Assembly: GCF_009870785.1 (NCBI RefSeq)
Contig: NZ_WTWX01000012.1
Location: 49,497 to 113,496, forward strand
Length of the DNA stretch: 64,000 bases
Origin: Paenibacillus sp. An7
GTDB taxonomy: Bacteria; Bacillota; Bacilli; Paenibacillales; Paenibacillaceae
Reading direction: 5' to 3'
Part shown: in pieces, positions 1-9,577 of the stretch
Numbering within the stretch: position 1 is the stretch's first letter
How the letters are laid out: every line of letters begins with the position of its first letter
Made by a program: the position numbers and the translations under genes
The notes under the pieces: generated by a model
The model's database searches: none
Seen by the model: only the letters and a program-made list of their open reading frames with translations
What the model was told of the DNA's origin: nothing

Positions 1-1
1 G

Positions 2-1135
2 CTCAGCTTAATTCCATCCGGTGTTTTTTATGAAGATAAGACATGTGTCATAGGAAATGGGATGGTTGTAAACCCAGAGGCACTTATTAAAGAAATTACG
101 TATATACATGATAATGGATTCTCTACGAAGAACTTAGTGATTAGTGATCGTGCTCATGTCATCTTGCCATATCATATGGTTCTCGATGAACTGGAAGAAG
201 AGCGCAAAGGTCCAAATAAAATTGGTACGACGCGTAAAGGGATCGGCCCAGCTTATATGGACAAAGCTGCTCGTAACGGGATCCGAATTGCAGACCTCAT
301 GGATGCAGAGGAATTTGAACTGAGACTCCGTCATATGGTCAAAGAAAAAAACCAAGTCATTCAGCAAGTGTACGGTGTCGAGCCGCTTGATGTAGAAGAG
401 ATTCTGAAGCAATACCTCGAGTACGCTGAATTCATTCGTCCTTATGTGACCGATACATCCGTTGTTCTTAACAATGCGATTGATGAGAATAAACGAGTAT
501 TGTTTGAAGGTGCACAAGGGGTAATGCTCGATATCGACCAAGGTACCTATCCATACGTAACCTCTTCTAACCCGTCAGCAGGCGGTGTATGTATTGGTTC
601 AGGCGTTGGACCCTCTAAGATTAAAGAGGTTATTGGTGTAGCTAAGTCGTATACGACTCGTGTTGGCGATGGACCTTTCCCAACCGAACTTAATAACGAA
701 GTCGGTGATTATATTCGTGAAAAAGGTCATGAGTATGGCACAGTAACAGGCCGTGCACGTCGTGTGGGCTGGTTTGATAGTGTTGTTGTACGTCATGCGC
801 GCCGTGTCAGCGGAATTACGGGCTTATCCTTGAACTCTTTAGATGTACTTACAGGTCTTGATACGGTAAAAATCTGCGTAGGGTATAAATATCGCGGTGA
901 ATTCATTACCCATTATCCGGCTAGCCTGAAAATGCTGGCTGAATGTGAAGCCGTATATGAAGAGATGCCAGGCTGGAGCGAAGATATTACAGCAGCTAAG
1001 AAATTAGAAGACCTTCCTGAGAATACACGTAATTATGTAACGCGTGTGTCTGAGCTGACAGGAATTCCGATTGCTATTTTCTCTGTAGGTCGCAACCGTG
1101 AGCAAACGAATCAGATTCTGCCGATTTATGAATAA
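2..1135 (+). CDS. purA: Adenylosuccinate synthetase, 5'-truncated by the window edge
   Basis: Joins IMP and aspartate with GTP hydrolysis to make adenylosuccinate, the first committed step from IMP to AMP, in the cytoplasm. The reading frame is already open at base 2, and the first visible residues match roughly position 50 of the usual ~430-residue enzyme. About 50 N-terminal residues, including the P-loop, therefore lie outside the window. The 377 visible residues carry the family signatures: the IPSG/IGNGMVV segment, [34 protein letters not shown] split over neighbouring motifs, [11 protein letters not shown], and the C-terminal SVGRNREQT. The ATG at 62 is internal, not a start. A terminator follows, so it ends its own transcript. 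Identification is secure from conserved motifs. Confidence 0.97.
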   Translation, partial: LSLIPSGVFYEDKTCVIGNGMVVNPEALIKEITYIHDNGFSTKNLVISDRAHVILPYHMVLDELEEERKGPNKIGTTRKGIGPAYMDKAARNGIRIADLMDAEEFELRLRHMVKEKNQVIQQVYGVEPLDVEEILKQYLEYAEFIRPYVTDTSVVLNNAIDENKRVLFEGAQGVMLDIDQGTYPYVTSSNPSAGGVCIGSGVGPSKIKEVIGVAKSYTTRVGDGPFPTELNNEVGDYIREKGHEYGTVTGRARRVGWFDSVVVRHARRVSGITGLSLNSLDVLTGLDTVKICVGYKYRGEFITHYPASLKMLAECEAVYEEMPGWSEDITAAKKLEDLPENTRNYVTRVSELTGIPIAIFSVGRNREQTNQILPIYE

Positions 1136-1198
1136 TATAAAATAGAACATGAGCTTAGTCTCTAGTAGGACAGAGCTTATCATCTAAATATTTAAATA

Positions 1199-1254
1199 GA
1201 AGCTTTCTACTTTTAACTACCTTTCATTAGGGAGTTGAAGTGGAGAGCTTTTTT
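1199..1254 (+). terminator. Rho-independent terminator after purA
   Basis: A long imperfect stem pairs AAGCTTTCTACTTTTAACT with GGAGTTGAAGTGGAGAGCTT, including G-U pairs, closes on a TTTCATTA loop and is followed by six T. It sits 64 bases after the purA stop. Confidence 0.7.
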
Positions 1255-1439
1255 CGTTAAAAAGCAGGATTATTTTTTATTTCTAGTAAAAGAATTAATT
1301 TCATAAAAATTGAGGTAGGAAATAAGGATAGAATAGAGCCTCATGCGTCAATACTGATTTTATACACTTCTATAATTCCTACTTCTCTAAAGAGGGGCAG
1401 GGCGGAGAGTGATTTAATCAGTAGGAGGCATATAAAATC

Positions 1440-2051
1440 ATGAGATGGCTGAAATGGTGCGGAAAAATAGTAATAACGGTCATGCTGGTAAGTACACTTA
1501 CATTGCTGACAACAGGTCTTATTGTGCAATCTTATGTAGAGTCTCTGCTATCTAGTTTTAATATTGCATGGGAGGGACAGCCGACAGGCCTAACTTCTAT
1601 TTTTCAAGGTGCGTTAGGAATGAACTCTAGCAATACGAATGAAAATACGAGTGAAAAAAGTACAGAGGAACAGAAAAAGACACCGGATCGTGCAGCGAAT
1701 AAGCAGAGCAGTAACTCACCTGAAAGTTCGAGTGGCGGCAAGGATTCAGCCCCTGATTTAGCGGAAGTTCCTGATGAAGGTACTGACAATCCAGAAGAAA
1801 CAAAGGATCCTGTGGTTATGTCACCCGATGATGTGGCTAAATATAAGGACACCATTCCGAATGAAGAGAAGACCGAAGTTTTTGATTTATTGATGAATAA
1901 AATACCAACGGATGAGATGCAGCTCATAGCAAGCAACATGGAAAATGGAATTACAGAACAAGAACTGCAAGATATGGAGCAGGTAATAGCGAAGTACCTA
2001 ACGGAAGAAGAGTATAAGCAGCTTATGGCCATATTGACACCAGAACAATAG
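1440..2051 (+). CDS. Membrane-anchored protein of unknown function (203 aa)
   Basis: I do not recognise a named family. An N-terminal hydrophobic segment (about residues 9-30, after MRWLKWCGK) looks like an uncleaved anchor or signal peptide. A low-complexity Ser/Asn/Glu/Lys-rich linker follows (about 60-130), then a compact charged C-terminal helical region (about 135-200) rich in Glu/Met/Leu. The linker plus helical end suggests an extracytoplasmic domain held off the membrane. The start is supported by an AGGAGG 11 bases upstream of the ATG. It lies alone between purA and a cell-wall peptidase gene with terminators on both sides, so it is probably monocistronic. A cell-envelope role is inferred only from topology and neighbours. 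Confidence 0.75.
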   Translation: MRWLKWCGKIVITVMLVSTLTLLTTGLIVQSYVESLLSSFNIAWEGQPTGLTSIFQGALGMNSSNTNENTSEKSTEEQKKTPDRAANKQSSNSPESSSGGKDSAPDLAEVPDEGTDNPEETKDPVVMSPDDVAKYKDTIPNEEKTEVFDLLMNKIPTDEMQLIASNMENGITEQELQDMEQVIAKYLTEEEYKQLMAILTPEQ

Positions 2052-2064
2052 AGGAAAGTTCAGG

Positions 2065-2090
2065 AAACCCGCGCTTGTCGCGGGTTTTTT
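2065..2090 (+). terminator. Rho-independent terminator
   Basis: Perfect nine-base stem AAACCCGCG / CGCGGGTTT around a CTTGT loop, running into a T stretch, 14 bases after the stop of the preceding gene. Confidence 0.9.
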
Positions 2091-2297
2091 GGCATGTTTT
2101 CCCGTGTTGCTAGAGAAGGAAAACCTATGATAGAGTATACAAGTGGACAAAAGGTTAAAATTTTGACACTTTTACACAAATATGAAGTTTAGCTATGAAA
2201 TTGAATGAAATGACTCATAAGTATGTCATTAATAACAAATAATACACCGGTGACAATAACAATATACCTAAGGCGTGTAACCATAAAGGAGAGAATC

Positions 2298-3779
2298 ATG
2301 AGCAGTTCGAAAGACAACACGAATACATCGGTTTCCCTAACTAAAAAGCTTTTTATGAAACCGCGCAAATGGTTTTTGCTTACTGCAGCAGGTTTCTTTA
2401 TGATGCTATCTGTAGGATTTGCCGGTCATCAGTTACTCACGACTCCATATTACAACGTATATGTGAAGGATGAGTTGATTGGTACCTTATCCAGTGAAGA
2501 AGAGCTGCTCTCGCTATACGACCAGAAGAAACAGGAATATGAGAAGAAATACCCGGATGTTACTATGAAGCTGAATACAGAGGCGATCTCGCTCAAGAAG
2601 ATCCGTACGAGTAAACCGGTAAGCATCACTACTGAAGAAACGCTAGCTAAGCTGGATGGAATGATTACGGCTTATGCGGAAGGCGCTGAACTTAAAGTAG
2701 GAGACAAAGTGATTGCAATTGTAAAAGATCAAGAAACAGCAGATCAGATTCTGGAGCGCGTAAAAGAGATGTATATTCCGGCCGAGGCAAAGGCTGATTC
2801 TTCAGATGTTGGGTTAAAAGTGAGATCGGTCGCTGCTTTTACTTCATCAGAAGAAGATACGGCGGAGGCCAAAGAAGAACAGGTTACTCTCGCTTCTATA
2901 CAGCTTAAGGAAGAAGTAGCAGTAAGAGAAGTGGCAGCTGACCCAAATAAAGTGTTAACAGACGAGGAAGCGATAAAGCTTCTAACCGAAGGAATGGAAG
3001 AAGAGTTTCCTTATCAGGTTAAAGAAGGAGACACCTTATCCTCTATAGCTAAGGCTCATCAAATGAAACTAGCTGAAATTCGTTCCCTCAATCCAGACAT
3101 TAGAAATGACTTCATTAAGGTCGGACAGCAGATTACTGTTCTTGCACTGAAACCAGCACTTACGGTAACAACGGTAGAACATGTGGTTGAAGAAGTCATT
3201 ACTGAGCCGCAGGTAGAAGTTCGTAAAAGCGACGAGCTTAAATCAGGAGTAACCAAAGTGGTTCGTGAAGGGAAAACAGGACGAAAACAAATGAGCTATC
3301 GGATTACCAAAGAGAACGGTGAAGTCGTTAAGGAAGAATGGCTTGGACAAGAAGTATTGGAAGCTTCGGTAACTGAGATTGTAATACAGGGTACGAAAGT
3401 AACCGGGGAAGGCAGCGGCGTGTTTACCTGGCCTGTATCGAATGCTGTGATCAGCAGTAGTTTTGGACAGCGATGGGGCAGACAGCACAAAGGAATTGAC
3501 CTTGTCGGAGAACGTTCGATTAAAGCATCAGACGAAGGAGTCGTTACTTTTGCCGGGCAGCAAAGCGGGTATGGCAACGTCATTATTATTAATCACCGTA
3601 ATGGCTACGAAACCGTGTATGGACACTTAAACAGCATCGATGTGAAGGTAGGACAGATTGTTGAGAAAGGTGAAGCCATCGGTGTGATGGGTAATACCGG
3701 TCGCTCGACAGGCACACACCTTCATTTTGAGATTAAAAAAGACAGTGTTGCGCAGAATCCAATGAAATATCTGCCGTAA
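2298..3779 (+). CDS. LysM-G5-M23 cell-wall metallopeptidase
   Basis: Predicted peptidoglycan endopeptidase or binding protein outside the membrane. After a basic N-terminus there is one membrane or signal segment (about residues 24-44), then an alpha/beta region and a LysM domain (about 238-283, starting YQVKEGDTLSSIA) for glycan binding. A G5 domain (about 285-365) and a C-terminal M23 domain (about 375-493) follow, with the zinc motifs HKGID and HLHFE plus the GYGNVIIINH and YGHL segments. The first ATG of the frame (2223) has no ribosome site. The ATG at 2298 follows AAAGGAGAG and is preferred, giving 493 residues. Its position immediately before walR fits the WalRK theme of wall hydrolase control, but no WalR box was confirmed upstream. 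Confidence 0.9.
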   Translation: MSSSKDNTNTSVSLTKKLFMKPRKWFLLTAAGFFMMLSVGFAGHQLLTTPYYNVYVKDELIGTLSSEEELLSLYDQKKQEYEKKYPDVTMKLNTEAISLKKIRTSKPVSITTEETLAKLDGMITAYAEGAELKVGDKVIAIVKDQETADQILERVKEMYIPAEAKADSSDVGLKVRSVAAFTSSEEDTAEAKEEQVTLASIQLKEEVAVREVAADPNKVLTDEEAIKLLTEGMEEEFPYQVKEGDTLSSIAKAHQMKLAEIRSLNPDIRNDFIKVGQQITVLALKPALTVTTVEHVVEEVITEPQVEVRKSDELKSGVTKVVREGKTGRKQMSYRITKENGEVVKEEWLGQEVLEASVTEIVIQGTKVTGEGSGVFTWPVSNAVISSSFGQRWGRQHKGIDLVGERSIKASDEGVVTFAGQQSGYGNVIIINHRNGYETVYGHLNSIDVKVGQIVEKGEAIGVMGNTGRSTGTHLHFEIKKDSVAQNPMKYLP

Positions 3780-3785
3780 AATAGG

Positions 3786-3822
3786 AAAGCATGGTCTGTA
3801 TAGAGACAGATCATGCTTTTTT
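3786..3822 (+). terminator. Rho-independent terminator after the M23 gene
   Basis: A 14-base stem beginning AAAGCATG and ending CATGCTTT, with one G-U pair, closes on a short loop and runs into T6. It separates the peptidase gene from the wal operon. Confidence 0.9.
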
Positions 3823-3873
3823 GTGTGAGAAAGGAGACCTTTTCACCTAGTGAATCTGCCGGTTTAGGTGTGT

Positions 3874-3879
3874 TAAAAT
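3874..3879 (+). promoter_or_regulatory. Candidate extended -10 of the walRK operon
   Basis: TGTTAAAAT matches the extended -10 pattern TGnTATAAT with one mismatch, 71 bases before the walR start. I see no convincing -35, so this is tentative. Confidence 0.35.
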
Positions 3880-3949
3880 AGATCGTATTAAGCAGATAAA
3901 TGAGACCGAGGTCTTTTTCACAAAATAAACGTTGGAGCGGAGCGATTGT

Positions 3950-4675
3950 ATGCAAGGAAAGATTCTCGTAGTAGATGATGAACAACCAATCGCAGATATC
4001 CTTAAATTTAACCTGGAGAAAGAGGGATATCAGGTTACTTGTGCCTTTGACGGCATACAGGCCGTGGAACTTGCATTGTCTGAACAACCGGATCTAATTT
4101 TGCTGGATTTAATGCTCCCAGGTAAGGACGGAATGGATGTCTGCCGGGAGGTAAGAGCACAGCTTGAGACCCGTATTATTATGCTGACGGCTAAAGATTC
4201 GGAGATTGATAAGGTGTTAGGATTGGAACTTGGAGCGGACGATTATGTCACGAAACCATTTAGCACAAGAGAGCTGCTGGCCCGGGTAAAAGCGCAAATG
4301 CGCAGACAACAAAAACCACAGATTCAAGTGGATACTTCCTCTTCGGCAGAAGAACAGCAGGGGCTGAAATTACATGACCTTTATTTTGATACCGATATGT
4401 ATACGGCATACAAAGGCGGAGCAACGCTTGATCTGACCCACCGCGAATATGAACTGCTCTATTATATGGCCAAGAATGCAGGCAAAGTGATGACAAGAGA
4501 ACATTTGCTGCAGGCAGTATGGGGGTTTGAATATTTTGGTGATGTGCGGACGGTGGATGTGACGATTCGGCGTCTGAGAGAGAAGATTGAAGAAAATCCA
4601 AGCAAACCGGAAACAATTGTGACACGCAGAGGACTTGGTTATTTGATTCGAGGTTCCAAGAGCGGAGTTTTGTAG
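3950..4675 (+). CDS. walR: Response regulator WalR (OmpR/PhoB class)
   Basis: DNA-binding regulator of the essential WalRK system that adjusts cell-wall hydrolase expression to growth. The N-terminal receiver starts [15 protein letters not shown] and contains the phosphoacceptor Asp in [13 protein letters not shown] and the conserved Lys in YVTKPF. A winged-helix Trans_reg_C domain follows ([15 protein letters not shown], then GLGYLI). A TTG at 3932 is in frame but has no ribosome site, while the ATG at 3950 is preceded by GGAG, so the protein is taken as 241 residues, close to the usual ~235. The stop codon directly abuts the walK start. The order walR-walK-walH-walI-walJ makes the assignment essentially certain. 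Confidence 0.97.
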   Translation: MQGKILVVDDEQPIADILKFNLEKEGYQVTCAFDGIQAVELALSEQPDLILLDLMLPGKDGMDVCREVRAQLETRIIMLTAKDSEIDKVLGLELGADDYVTKPFSTRELLARVKAQMRRQQKPQIQVDTSSSAEEQQGLKLHDLYFDTDMYTAYKGGATLDLTHREYELLYYMAKNAGKVMTREHLLQAVWGFEYFGDVRTVDVTIRRLREKIEENPSKPETIVTRRGLGYLIRGSKSGVL

Positions 4676-6502
4676 ATGAAGTGGACTTCTTTTTTTCGTA
4701 CTGTCCAAGCCAAACTGATTATTGTATATGTACTTCTCATTCTGGTAGCAATGCAGCTGATTGGTGTCTACTTTGTTAGTGCGATGAAAACGTCGCTGAC
4801 CAGCAACTTTACAGAAGACTTACACGCACGTGCTGAAATGCTGTCTGTACTTGTAGCGGAAACCCTTGTAACCGGAGACGGTGATGCTGGTGAAGAACGA
4901 ACCGAGAGTCTAGGGACACTGGTAAATAATCTTTTTAATATTAGCGGTGCAGAGATTCAGGTGCTTGATGCAAGCGGTCGTGTGCTGACAACAACCCTTA
5001 GCTCGCACAACAATTACATAGGCCGTAAAAACACACAAACCGTGGTTAGTCGTGCACTGCAAGGAATTCGAGATAATGAAGAAAATGTGATAGATGAAGA
5101 TAATGTACGTAAAAAAGTAGTAGCCAAGCCGGTCTCCTCCGGAGGGAAAATCGTCGGTGCTGTCTATATTGCGGCATCGATGAACGAATTATACACAACA
5201 ATGGAGCGGATCAATAATATTTTTATATCCGGAGTTATGATCGCGCTTGGTCTGACTGCTGTGCTCGGTGTCATTCTATCACATACCATTACAGCCCCGA
5301 TTAAGGAACTAACACGAAAGGCAAATGCCGTTGCGGAAGGAGATTTTCGCACTAAAATGCCGGTGCATGGGACCGATGAGATCGGGCAGCTCAGCAAAGC
5401 TTTTAATTATATGACAAGCCGTTTACGAACGGCACTATCTGAGAATGAAGAGGAAAAAGAAAAGCTGTCCTCGATCCTTGCTAATATGAGTGATGGCGTC
5501 GTCGCTACGGACGAACTTGGACGTATTATTCTCGTGAATAAACGTGCCAGTCTCATGTTGGGTGCCGACGAATCTGCAATGACCGGAAGGCATTTTGCTG
5601 TCCTGCTCGGACTTGATGTGGAGGAAGCGGAGACGATGCTGAGCGGCATTACTGCTTCTACGCTTTTACAAATTCACCCCCAAGGTCAGGATGGATCACT
5701 CGTGATTCGGGTTACGTTTACCCCTGTTCATCGGCGAGGGCATGGCGGAACAGGTACTATTATCGTGCTACAGGATGTGACGGAACAGGAGGAGCTTGAG
5801 GCATCACGGCGTGAGTTTGTGGCTAATGTGTCCCATGAGCTGAGAACTCCGCTGACAACGATTAAAAGCTATGCAGAAGCACTCGATGATGGAGCAATTG
5901 AAGATCCTGAACTAGGAGGACGTTTTGTTGGGGTGATCCAAAATGAAACGGAGCGGATGATCAGACTGGTTACCGATCTCCTTCATCTGTCACGGCTTGA
6001 CTCTAGTGAAGCCCCGCTTCGTAAGCAGCTTACTCCAATCATCGATGTACTGGAAGAGGTGGCTGATCGCTTCTCATTCCAGATGCAGCAGAAACACATG
6101 AGTATTGCGGTCATTGTAGAGCGGGGAGTTCCGGAAGTACCTATGGATCGGGATCAGATCGATCAGCTTCTCGATAATCTGGTATCTAATGCGCTCAAGT
6201 ATTCGAATGAGGGAGGGAGTGTCACCTTGGCTGCTTCCCTTGTAGAAAAAGGGGTGGCCATATCGGTTGAGGATACCGGGATCGGCATTCCTAAAAAGGA
6301 TATTGAACGCATCTTCGAAAGATTCTATCGTGTGGAAAAAGGAAGAGCTCGCAGTATGGGCGGTACGGGGCTTGGTTTGTCGATTGCCCGGGAAATCGTC
6401 AAAGCACATGGCGGCGACATTGAACTTGACTCTGAGTTTGGACAAGGAACAAGAGTTACGTTCATTCTGCCTCTTGTACAGGAAGAGAGGGGCTATTCAT
6501 GA
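4676..6502 (+). CDS. walK: Sensor histidine kinase WalK
   Basis: Membrane kinase that phosphorylates WalR. Visible order: TM1 (about 15-35), extracytoplasmic sensing domain (36-180), TM2 (about 182-204), HAMP (205-257), PAS (about 262-370), then HisKA with the phosphoacceptor His387 in VSHELRTPL. The HATPase_c domain has its N box at NLVSNALKYS, the G1 box at DTGIGIP and the G2 box at GGTGLGLSIA. Its 608 residues match the family length. The ATG follows the walR stop with no gap, implying coupled translation, and the stop overlaps the walH start by four bases. The known partner proteins WalH and WalI are encoded next. Confidence 0.97.
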   Translation: MKWTSFFRTVQAKLIIVYVLLILVAMQLIGVYFVSAMKTSLTSNFTEDLHARAEMLSVLVAETLVTGDGDAGEERTESLGTLVNNLFNISGAEIQVLDASGRVLTTTLSSHNNYIGRKNTQTVVSRALQGIRDNEENVIDEDNVRKKVVAKPVSSGGKIVGAVYIAASMNELYTTMERINNIFISGVMIALGLTAVLGVILSHTITAPIKELTRKANAVAEGDFRTKMPVHGTDEIGQLSKAFNYMTSRLRTALSENEEEKEKLSSILANMSDGVVATDELGRIILVNKRASLMLGADESAMTGRHFAVLLGLDVEEAETMLSGITASTLLQIHPQGQDGSLVIRVTFTPVHRRGHGGTGTIIVLQDVTEQEELEASRREFVANVSHELRTPLTTIKSYAEALDDGAIEDPELGGRFVGVIQNETERMIRLVTDLLHLSRLDSSEAPLRKQLTPIIDVLEEVADRFSFQMQQKHMSIAVIVERGVPEVPMDRDQIDQLLDNLVSNALKYSNEGGSVTLAASLVEKGVAISVEDTGIGIPKKDIERIFERFYRVEKGRARSMGGTGLGLSIAREIVKAHGGDIELDSEFGQGTRVTFILPLVQEERGYS

Positions 6503-7782
6503 AGGAAGGTCTGAAAAGCACGGTATTAGTACTGCTGATCACAGCCAGTCTTGTTCAGAGTTATTTTCTTATTTACCGTCTGCCGGGAAGTTACTCCATA
6601 GTGAATAGTGAATCTAACTACATCAAGACCGAGAATATGGGTCAGGAACAGCGAGTAGAGAATCTATTATTTCCTGATCAGATGATCATTCATATGGGAA
6701 AGGATAAGCATACGATTTTTTATCCGGAATCCACCTTTTATCAGCTCATCTATTCACGGCTCCAAGGCCGGAATTTTGGTGATTTTGAGAGGCAGAGCGT
6801 AGATTCTGCAGATTGGGAGGAACTGAAGAAGAAGCATCGGGGCATGGAGCTATCGTTTGATGGGGGTATTCCTGTATCGCTGCTGCAGCGGGTTATGCAG
6901 CTTGATCCAGATCCTCTTTTTCAGGGAGAAACGATTCATAAGATATGGATCTATACTACCGATAAAGACCCCAAGGTACATGCTCTGTTCTTCAGCGCTC
7001 GGGGGGATGTTGTCTATGAGGCCTCAGATGTCGATTTAACGGTTCAGGATGTACTGCAGCATGTGGATTTCGGGACGGGCTGGACTCCTTATCAGCTAAC
7101 TGAGGCCGGATACTATATTCCAGAGGAACCACTCGAAGTACTCCAGGTAGAGGTTCCAACAGGTCAGTATACGGTAGAACAAATGCAGCGCAGTCTATTC
7201 TTCGACCCGAGTATGACGCGAAATATTCAGGAGAAAGATGGATCGGAAATCTATACAGACAGCAAGCGAAGTTTGCAGGTGAAATATAACCAGCGCTGGA
7301 TTAGTTATAATGACCCGGCAGCTGTGCTGACAAGTGAAGTAGACCGGACGAAAGACGTGCTTGCAGCGGTTGATTTTGTGAATCGATATGGCGGTTTTAA
7401 CGGGACTTACCAGCTTACCATGAATACGGAGAATCAGAGTACGGAAATTAATTTATTTCCCTATTATGACAGCTATCAGATCCTAGATCTGCCGCAGTAT
7501 GGATTTGAGCATATGTATCTTGATGTGCAGAAAGAGTCTGTTGCTACTTACGAACGTTCCCTGCTCTATTTAAGAGAGGGAGAAGAAGTCGATAAGCAGA
7601 TGGTACAGCTTCCTTACGGGGAACAACTGGAACAGCAGATTGAAGAAGTCGCTGGAGATACAGATGTGGTTAGTGTATACCCCGCTTATCGTCCACTGCC
7701 GACAGAGGCAGGAATGAAACTCATCCCTGTGTGGACTGTTAAACTGAGTACAGGGGAAGTAAGGACGCTCGATACAAAGTAA
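6499..7782 (+). CDS. walH: WalK-associated membrane regulator WalH (YycH)
   Basis: Single-pass membrane protein that, with WalI, modulates WalK through transmembrane contacts (it inhibits in Bacillus subtilis and activates in Staphylococcus aureus). It has a short cytoplasmic N-terminus, one transmembrane helix (about residues 7-27) and a large extracytoplasmic part to residue 427, as expected for YycH. It starts inside the walK stop (ATGA overlap), so translation is probably coupled. Sequence conservation in this family is low. Assignment rests on topology, length and operon position as well as resemblance. Confidence 0.92.
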   Translation: MKEGLKSTVLVLLITASLVQSYFLIYRLPGSYSIVNSESNYIKTENMGQEQRVENLLFPDQMIIHMGKDKHTIFYPESTFYQLIYSRLQGRNFGDFERQSVDSADWEELKKKHRGMELSFDGGIPVSLLQRVMQLDPDPLFQGETIHKIWIYTTDKDPKVHALFFSARGDVVYEASDVDLTVQDVLQHVDFGTGWTPYQLTEAGYYIPEEPLEVLQVEVPTGQYTVEQMQRSLFFDPSMTRNIQEKDGSEIYTDSKRSLQVKYNQRWISYNDPAAVLTSEVDRTKDVLAAVDFVNRYGGFNGTYQLTMNTENQSTEINLFPYYDSYQILDLPQYGFEHMYLDVQKESVATYERSLLYLREGEEVDKQMVQLPYGEQLEQQIEEVAGDTDVVSVYPAYRPLPTEAGMKLIPVWTVKLSTGEVRTLDTK

Positions 7783-7842
7783 AAAGTGGTTACCCCTTGG
7801 ACTGGCCTCTGCAGGTGGTCTATAATGAAATGAGGTGAAAAG

Positions 7843-8589
7843 ATGGACTTTGGCCGTGCCAAGAATGTATTAATATATGCTTTTCTGCTGCTGAACCTGG
7901 TTCTCGGTTATCAGTTGTGGGTGGATGCACGGGAATCGGCCGGCTCAAGTCTTGACTATGCTTCTCTTGGTGACAGTACACAGCGACTGATGGAAGAGAA
8001 GGGGATTCAGATTCTTGCGCCCATTCCAAGCGACACACCTGTTATGCCAAAGCTGACCTATCGATATCTTAATGGAGACAAGGCAGCAGGAATAGTACAG
8101 CTTGATCAGCCTATTGATAGTAAACTAGTGTTTACTGAAAAAGAAATGGCGGCTGCGCTGAAAAAGACAATTCCAGATATTAATCAGTATAAACTGGACC
8201 CGCTTGCGAATCTGGATGCTTCAGACCGATTTATTTTACATCCGCTTGCGGAGCAAAAATGGCCTCTTTTTCATGTGAATCTAGAATTATATTATTCAAA
8301 TCAGAAAATAACAGCTTACCGGCAATCACCGATTGAGATGTCAACATTTGAAGAGGAACAACAAGTGCTTCCGGCTTCCAAGGCGCTTGGTACGCTGGTG
8401 GAGCTTTTTTTACCAAATGAAGCGGTCGTACAGGATATCACGCTTGGATATTATGGTGAGGAGTTTAACTCGGACAGCCAAGTGGCAGCCCCTGCGTGGA
8501 GATTTGTGCTCGAAGGTGGGCAGACCTATTATGTTCAGGGCATCAGCGGAGAGGTGATTAGTCCGAAGACAGAAAAACCGGAGGAGTAA
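7843..8589 (+). CDS. walI: WalK-associated membrane regulator WalI (YycI)
   Basis: Second WalK-modulating protein, 248 residues. It has an N-terminal transmembrane helix (about 6-26, starting NVLIYAFLLLN) and an extracytoplasmic domain ending in a segment related to the YycH/YycI fold (AWRFVLEGGQTYYVQGISGEV). A GAGGTGAAAAG ribosome site precedes the ATG. It lies 60 bases after walH and six bases before walJ, within the operon. Confidence 0.92.
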   Translation: MDFGRAKNVLIYAFLLLNLVLGYQLWVDARESAGSSLDYASLGDSTQRLMEEKGIQILAPIPSDTPVMPKLTYRYLNGDKAAGIVQLDQPIDSKLVFTEKEMAAALKKTIPDINQYKLDPLANLDASDRFILHPLAEQKWPLFHVNLELYYSNQKITAYRQSPIEMSTFEEEQQVLPASKALGTLVELFLPNEAVVQDITLGYYGEEFNSDSQVAAPAWRFVLEGGQTYYVQGISGEVISPKTEKPEE

Positions 8590-8595
8590 TGAGTT

Positions 8596-9402
8596 ATGGG
8601 GATACGTTTTACCGTGTTGTCGAGTGGTTCGACAGGGAATGCGACAGTCGTTCGTAATGATGATACGGCTTTATTAATAGATGCAGGGCTCAGTGCGAAG
8701 CGAATCGATGAACTCATGCTAGAGCGGGACATGCTGGGTTCACAACTGGACGGAATTTTAGTTACACATGAACATTCAGACCATATTCGGGGTCTTGGTG
8801 CAGTAGCACGAAAATATAATTTGCCGATCTATGCGAACACAAACACATGGAAAGCAATGCAAAAATCGATTGGTAAAATCGCTGAGGAAAACATTCGGTT
8901 TTTGGAGAGCGGAGAGGTAACAGAGTTTAAATCACTTCGCGTGGAGTCATTTGGTATTTCACATGATGCAGCAGAGCCTGTAGGCTACTCTTTCTATGAT
9001 GGTAAAGAGAAACTAAGTGTGGCAACCGATCTTGGCTATATGAGTGATAAAGTACGCGATGCGATCTCAGATGCAGATGTCATGGTACTAGAAGCCAATC
9101 ATGATATTGATATGCTGCGAATGGGACGTTACCCATGGAATACCAAGAGACGGATTATGGGCGACCTTGGTCACCTATCGAATGAAGCAGCAGGTGCTGC
9201 CCTTAGCGAACTGATGAATGGAATTACAAAACGTGTATATTTGGCTCATCTGAGCCGTGATCATAATATGATGGAACTCGCCAAACTTACGGTACGAAAT
9301 GCAATGGAAGAACGAGGATGCTTCTATAAGGATAGCGAATTCCAACTTTGTGAAACGTATTATGACCGGCCTACACCGTGGGATAAGGTGAGTTCTCCAT
9401 AA
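8596..9402 (+). CDS. walJ: Metallo-beta-lactamase-fold hydrolase WalJ (YycJ)
   Basis: Cytoplasmic metallohydrolase of the YycJ family, encoded with WalRK in most Firmicutes and linked to coordination of division and DNA replication; related enzymes are exonucleases. The metal-binding signature HEHSDH is at about residues 57-62 (VTHEHSDHIRGLG), followed by further ligands in GISHDAAEP, ATDLG, EANHD and YLAHLSRDHN. Length 268 residues is typical. The start lies six bases after walI with GGAG upstream. The last 32 bases overlap, tail to tail, the minus-strand small gene that ends at 9371. Confidence 0.95.
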   Translation: MGIRFTVLSSGSTGNATVVRNDDTALLIDAGLSAKRIDELMLERDMLGSQLDGILVTHEHSDHIRGLGAVARKYNLPIYANTNTWKAMQKSIGKIAEENIRFLESGEVTEFKSLRVESFGISHDAAEPVGYSFYDGKEKLSVATDLGYMSDKVRDAISDADVMVLEANHDIDMLRMGRYPWNTKRRIMGDLGHLSNEAAGAALSELMNGITKRVYLAHLSRDHNMMELAKLTVRNAMEERGCFYKDSEFQLCETYYDRPTPWDKVSSP

Positions 9403-9577
9403 AGCTGTCGAGATCGGCAGCTTTTTTTTCTACCTCTTCTCGGGTAAGGATGTTTTTTTCAATGAGCAACTCAATGATGGTGCTTAACGCAAGCGTGTTG
9501 CGGTAATGTTCTTCTTTGAGATCTGCTAATTTGGCGACAAGACCTACCTCTTCCATAGCTGTGTATACACGATTCAT
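9371..9577 (-). CDS. Small helical protein of unknown function (68 aa)
   Basis: Unrecognised, but well supported as a gene: the frame open from 9676 contains an ATG at 9577 preceded by AGAAGGAGG at ideal spacing. The product (MNRVYTAMEEVGLV at the start) is charged and almost wholly helical, with an AL-I--LI-K--LT-EE pattern that resembles small subunit or adaptor proteins. No membrane segment. It is convergent with walJ and overlaps its last 32 bases, and the walJ terminator hairpin lies inside this coding region. Function cannot be inferred. Confidence 0.7.
   Translation of the reverse strand: MNRVYTAMEEVGLVAKLADLKEEHYRNTLALSTIIELLIEKNILTREEVEKKAADLDSFMENSPYPTV
9401..9429 (+). terminator. 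wal operon terminator
   Basis: Stem AAAGCTGTC / GGCAGCTTT with one G-U pair and a GAGATC loop, followed by T8. It begins at the walJ stop codon and lies within the convergent small gene on the other strand. Confidence 0.85.

Noticed and set aside
1604..2032. 142-residue minus-strand open frame
   Set aside because: Shadow of the low-complexity region in the opposite gene; Ser/Cys-rich translation and no start signal.
7797..7826. Possible promoter before walI (TTGGAC, 18 bases, TATAAT)
   Set aside because: The predicted start would fall on the walI ribosome site, leaving almost no leader, and the -35 matches poorly; walI is better read as part of the operon.
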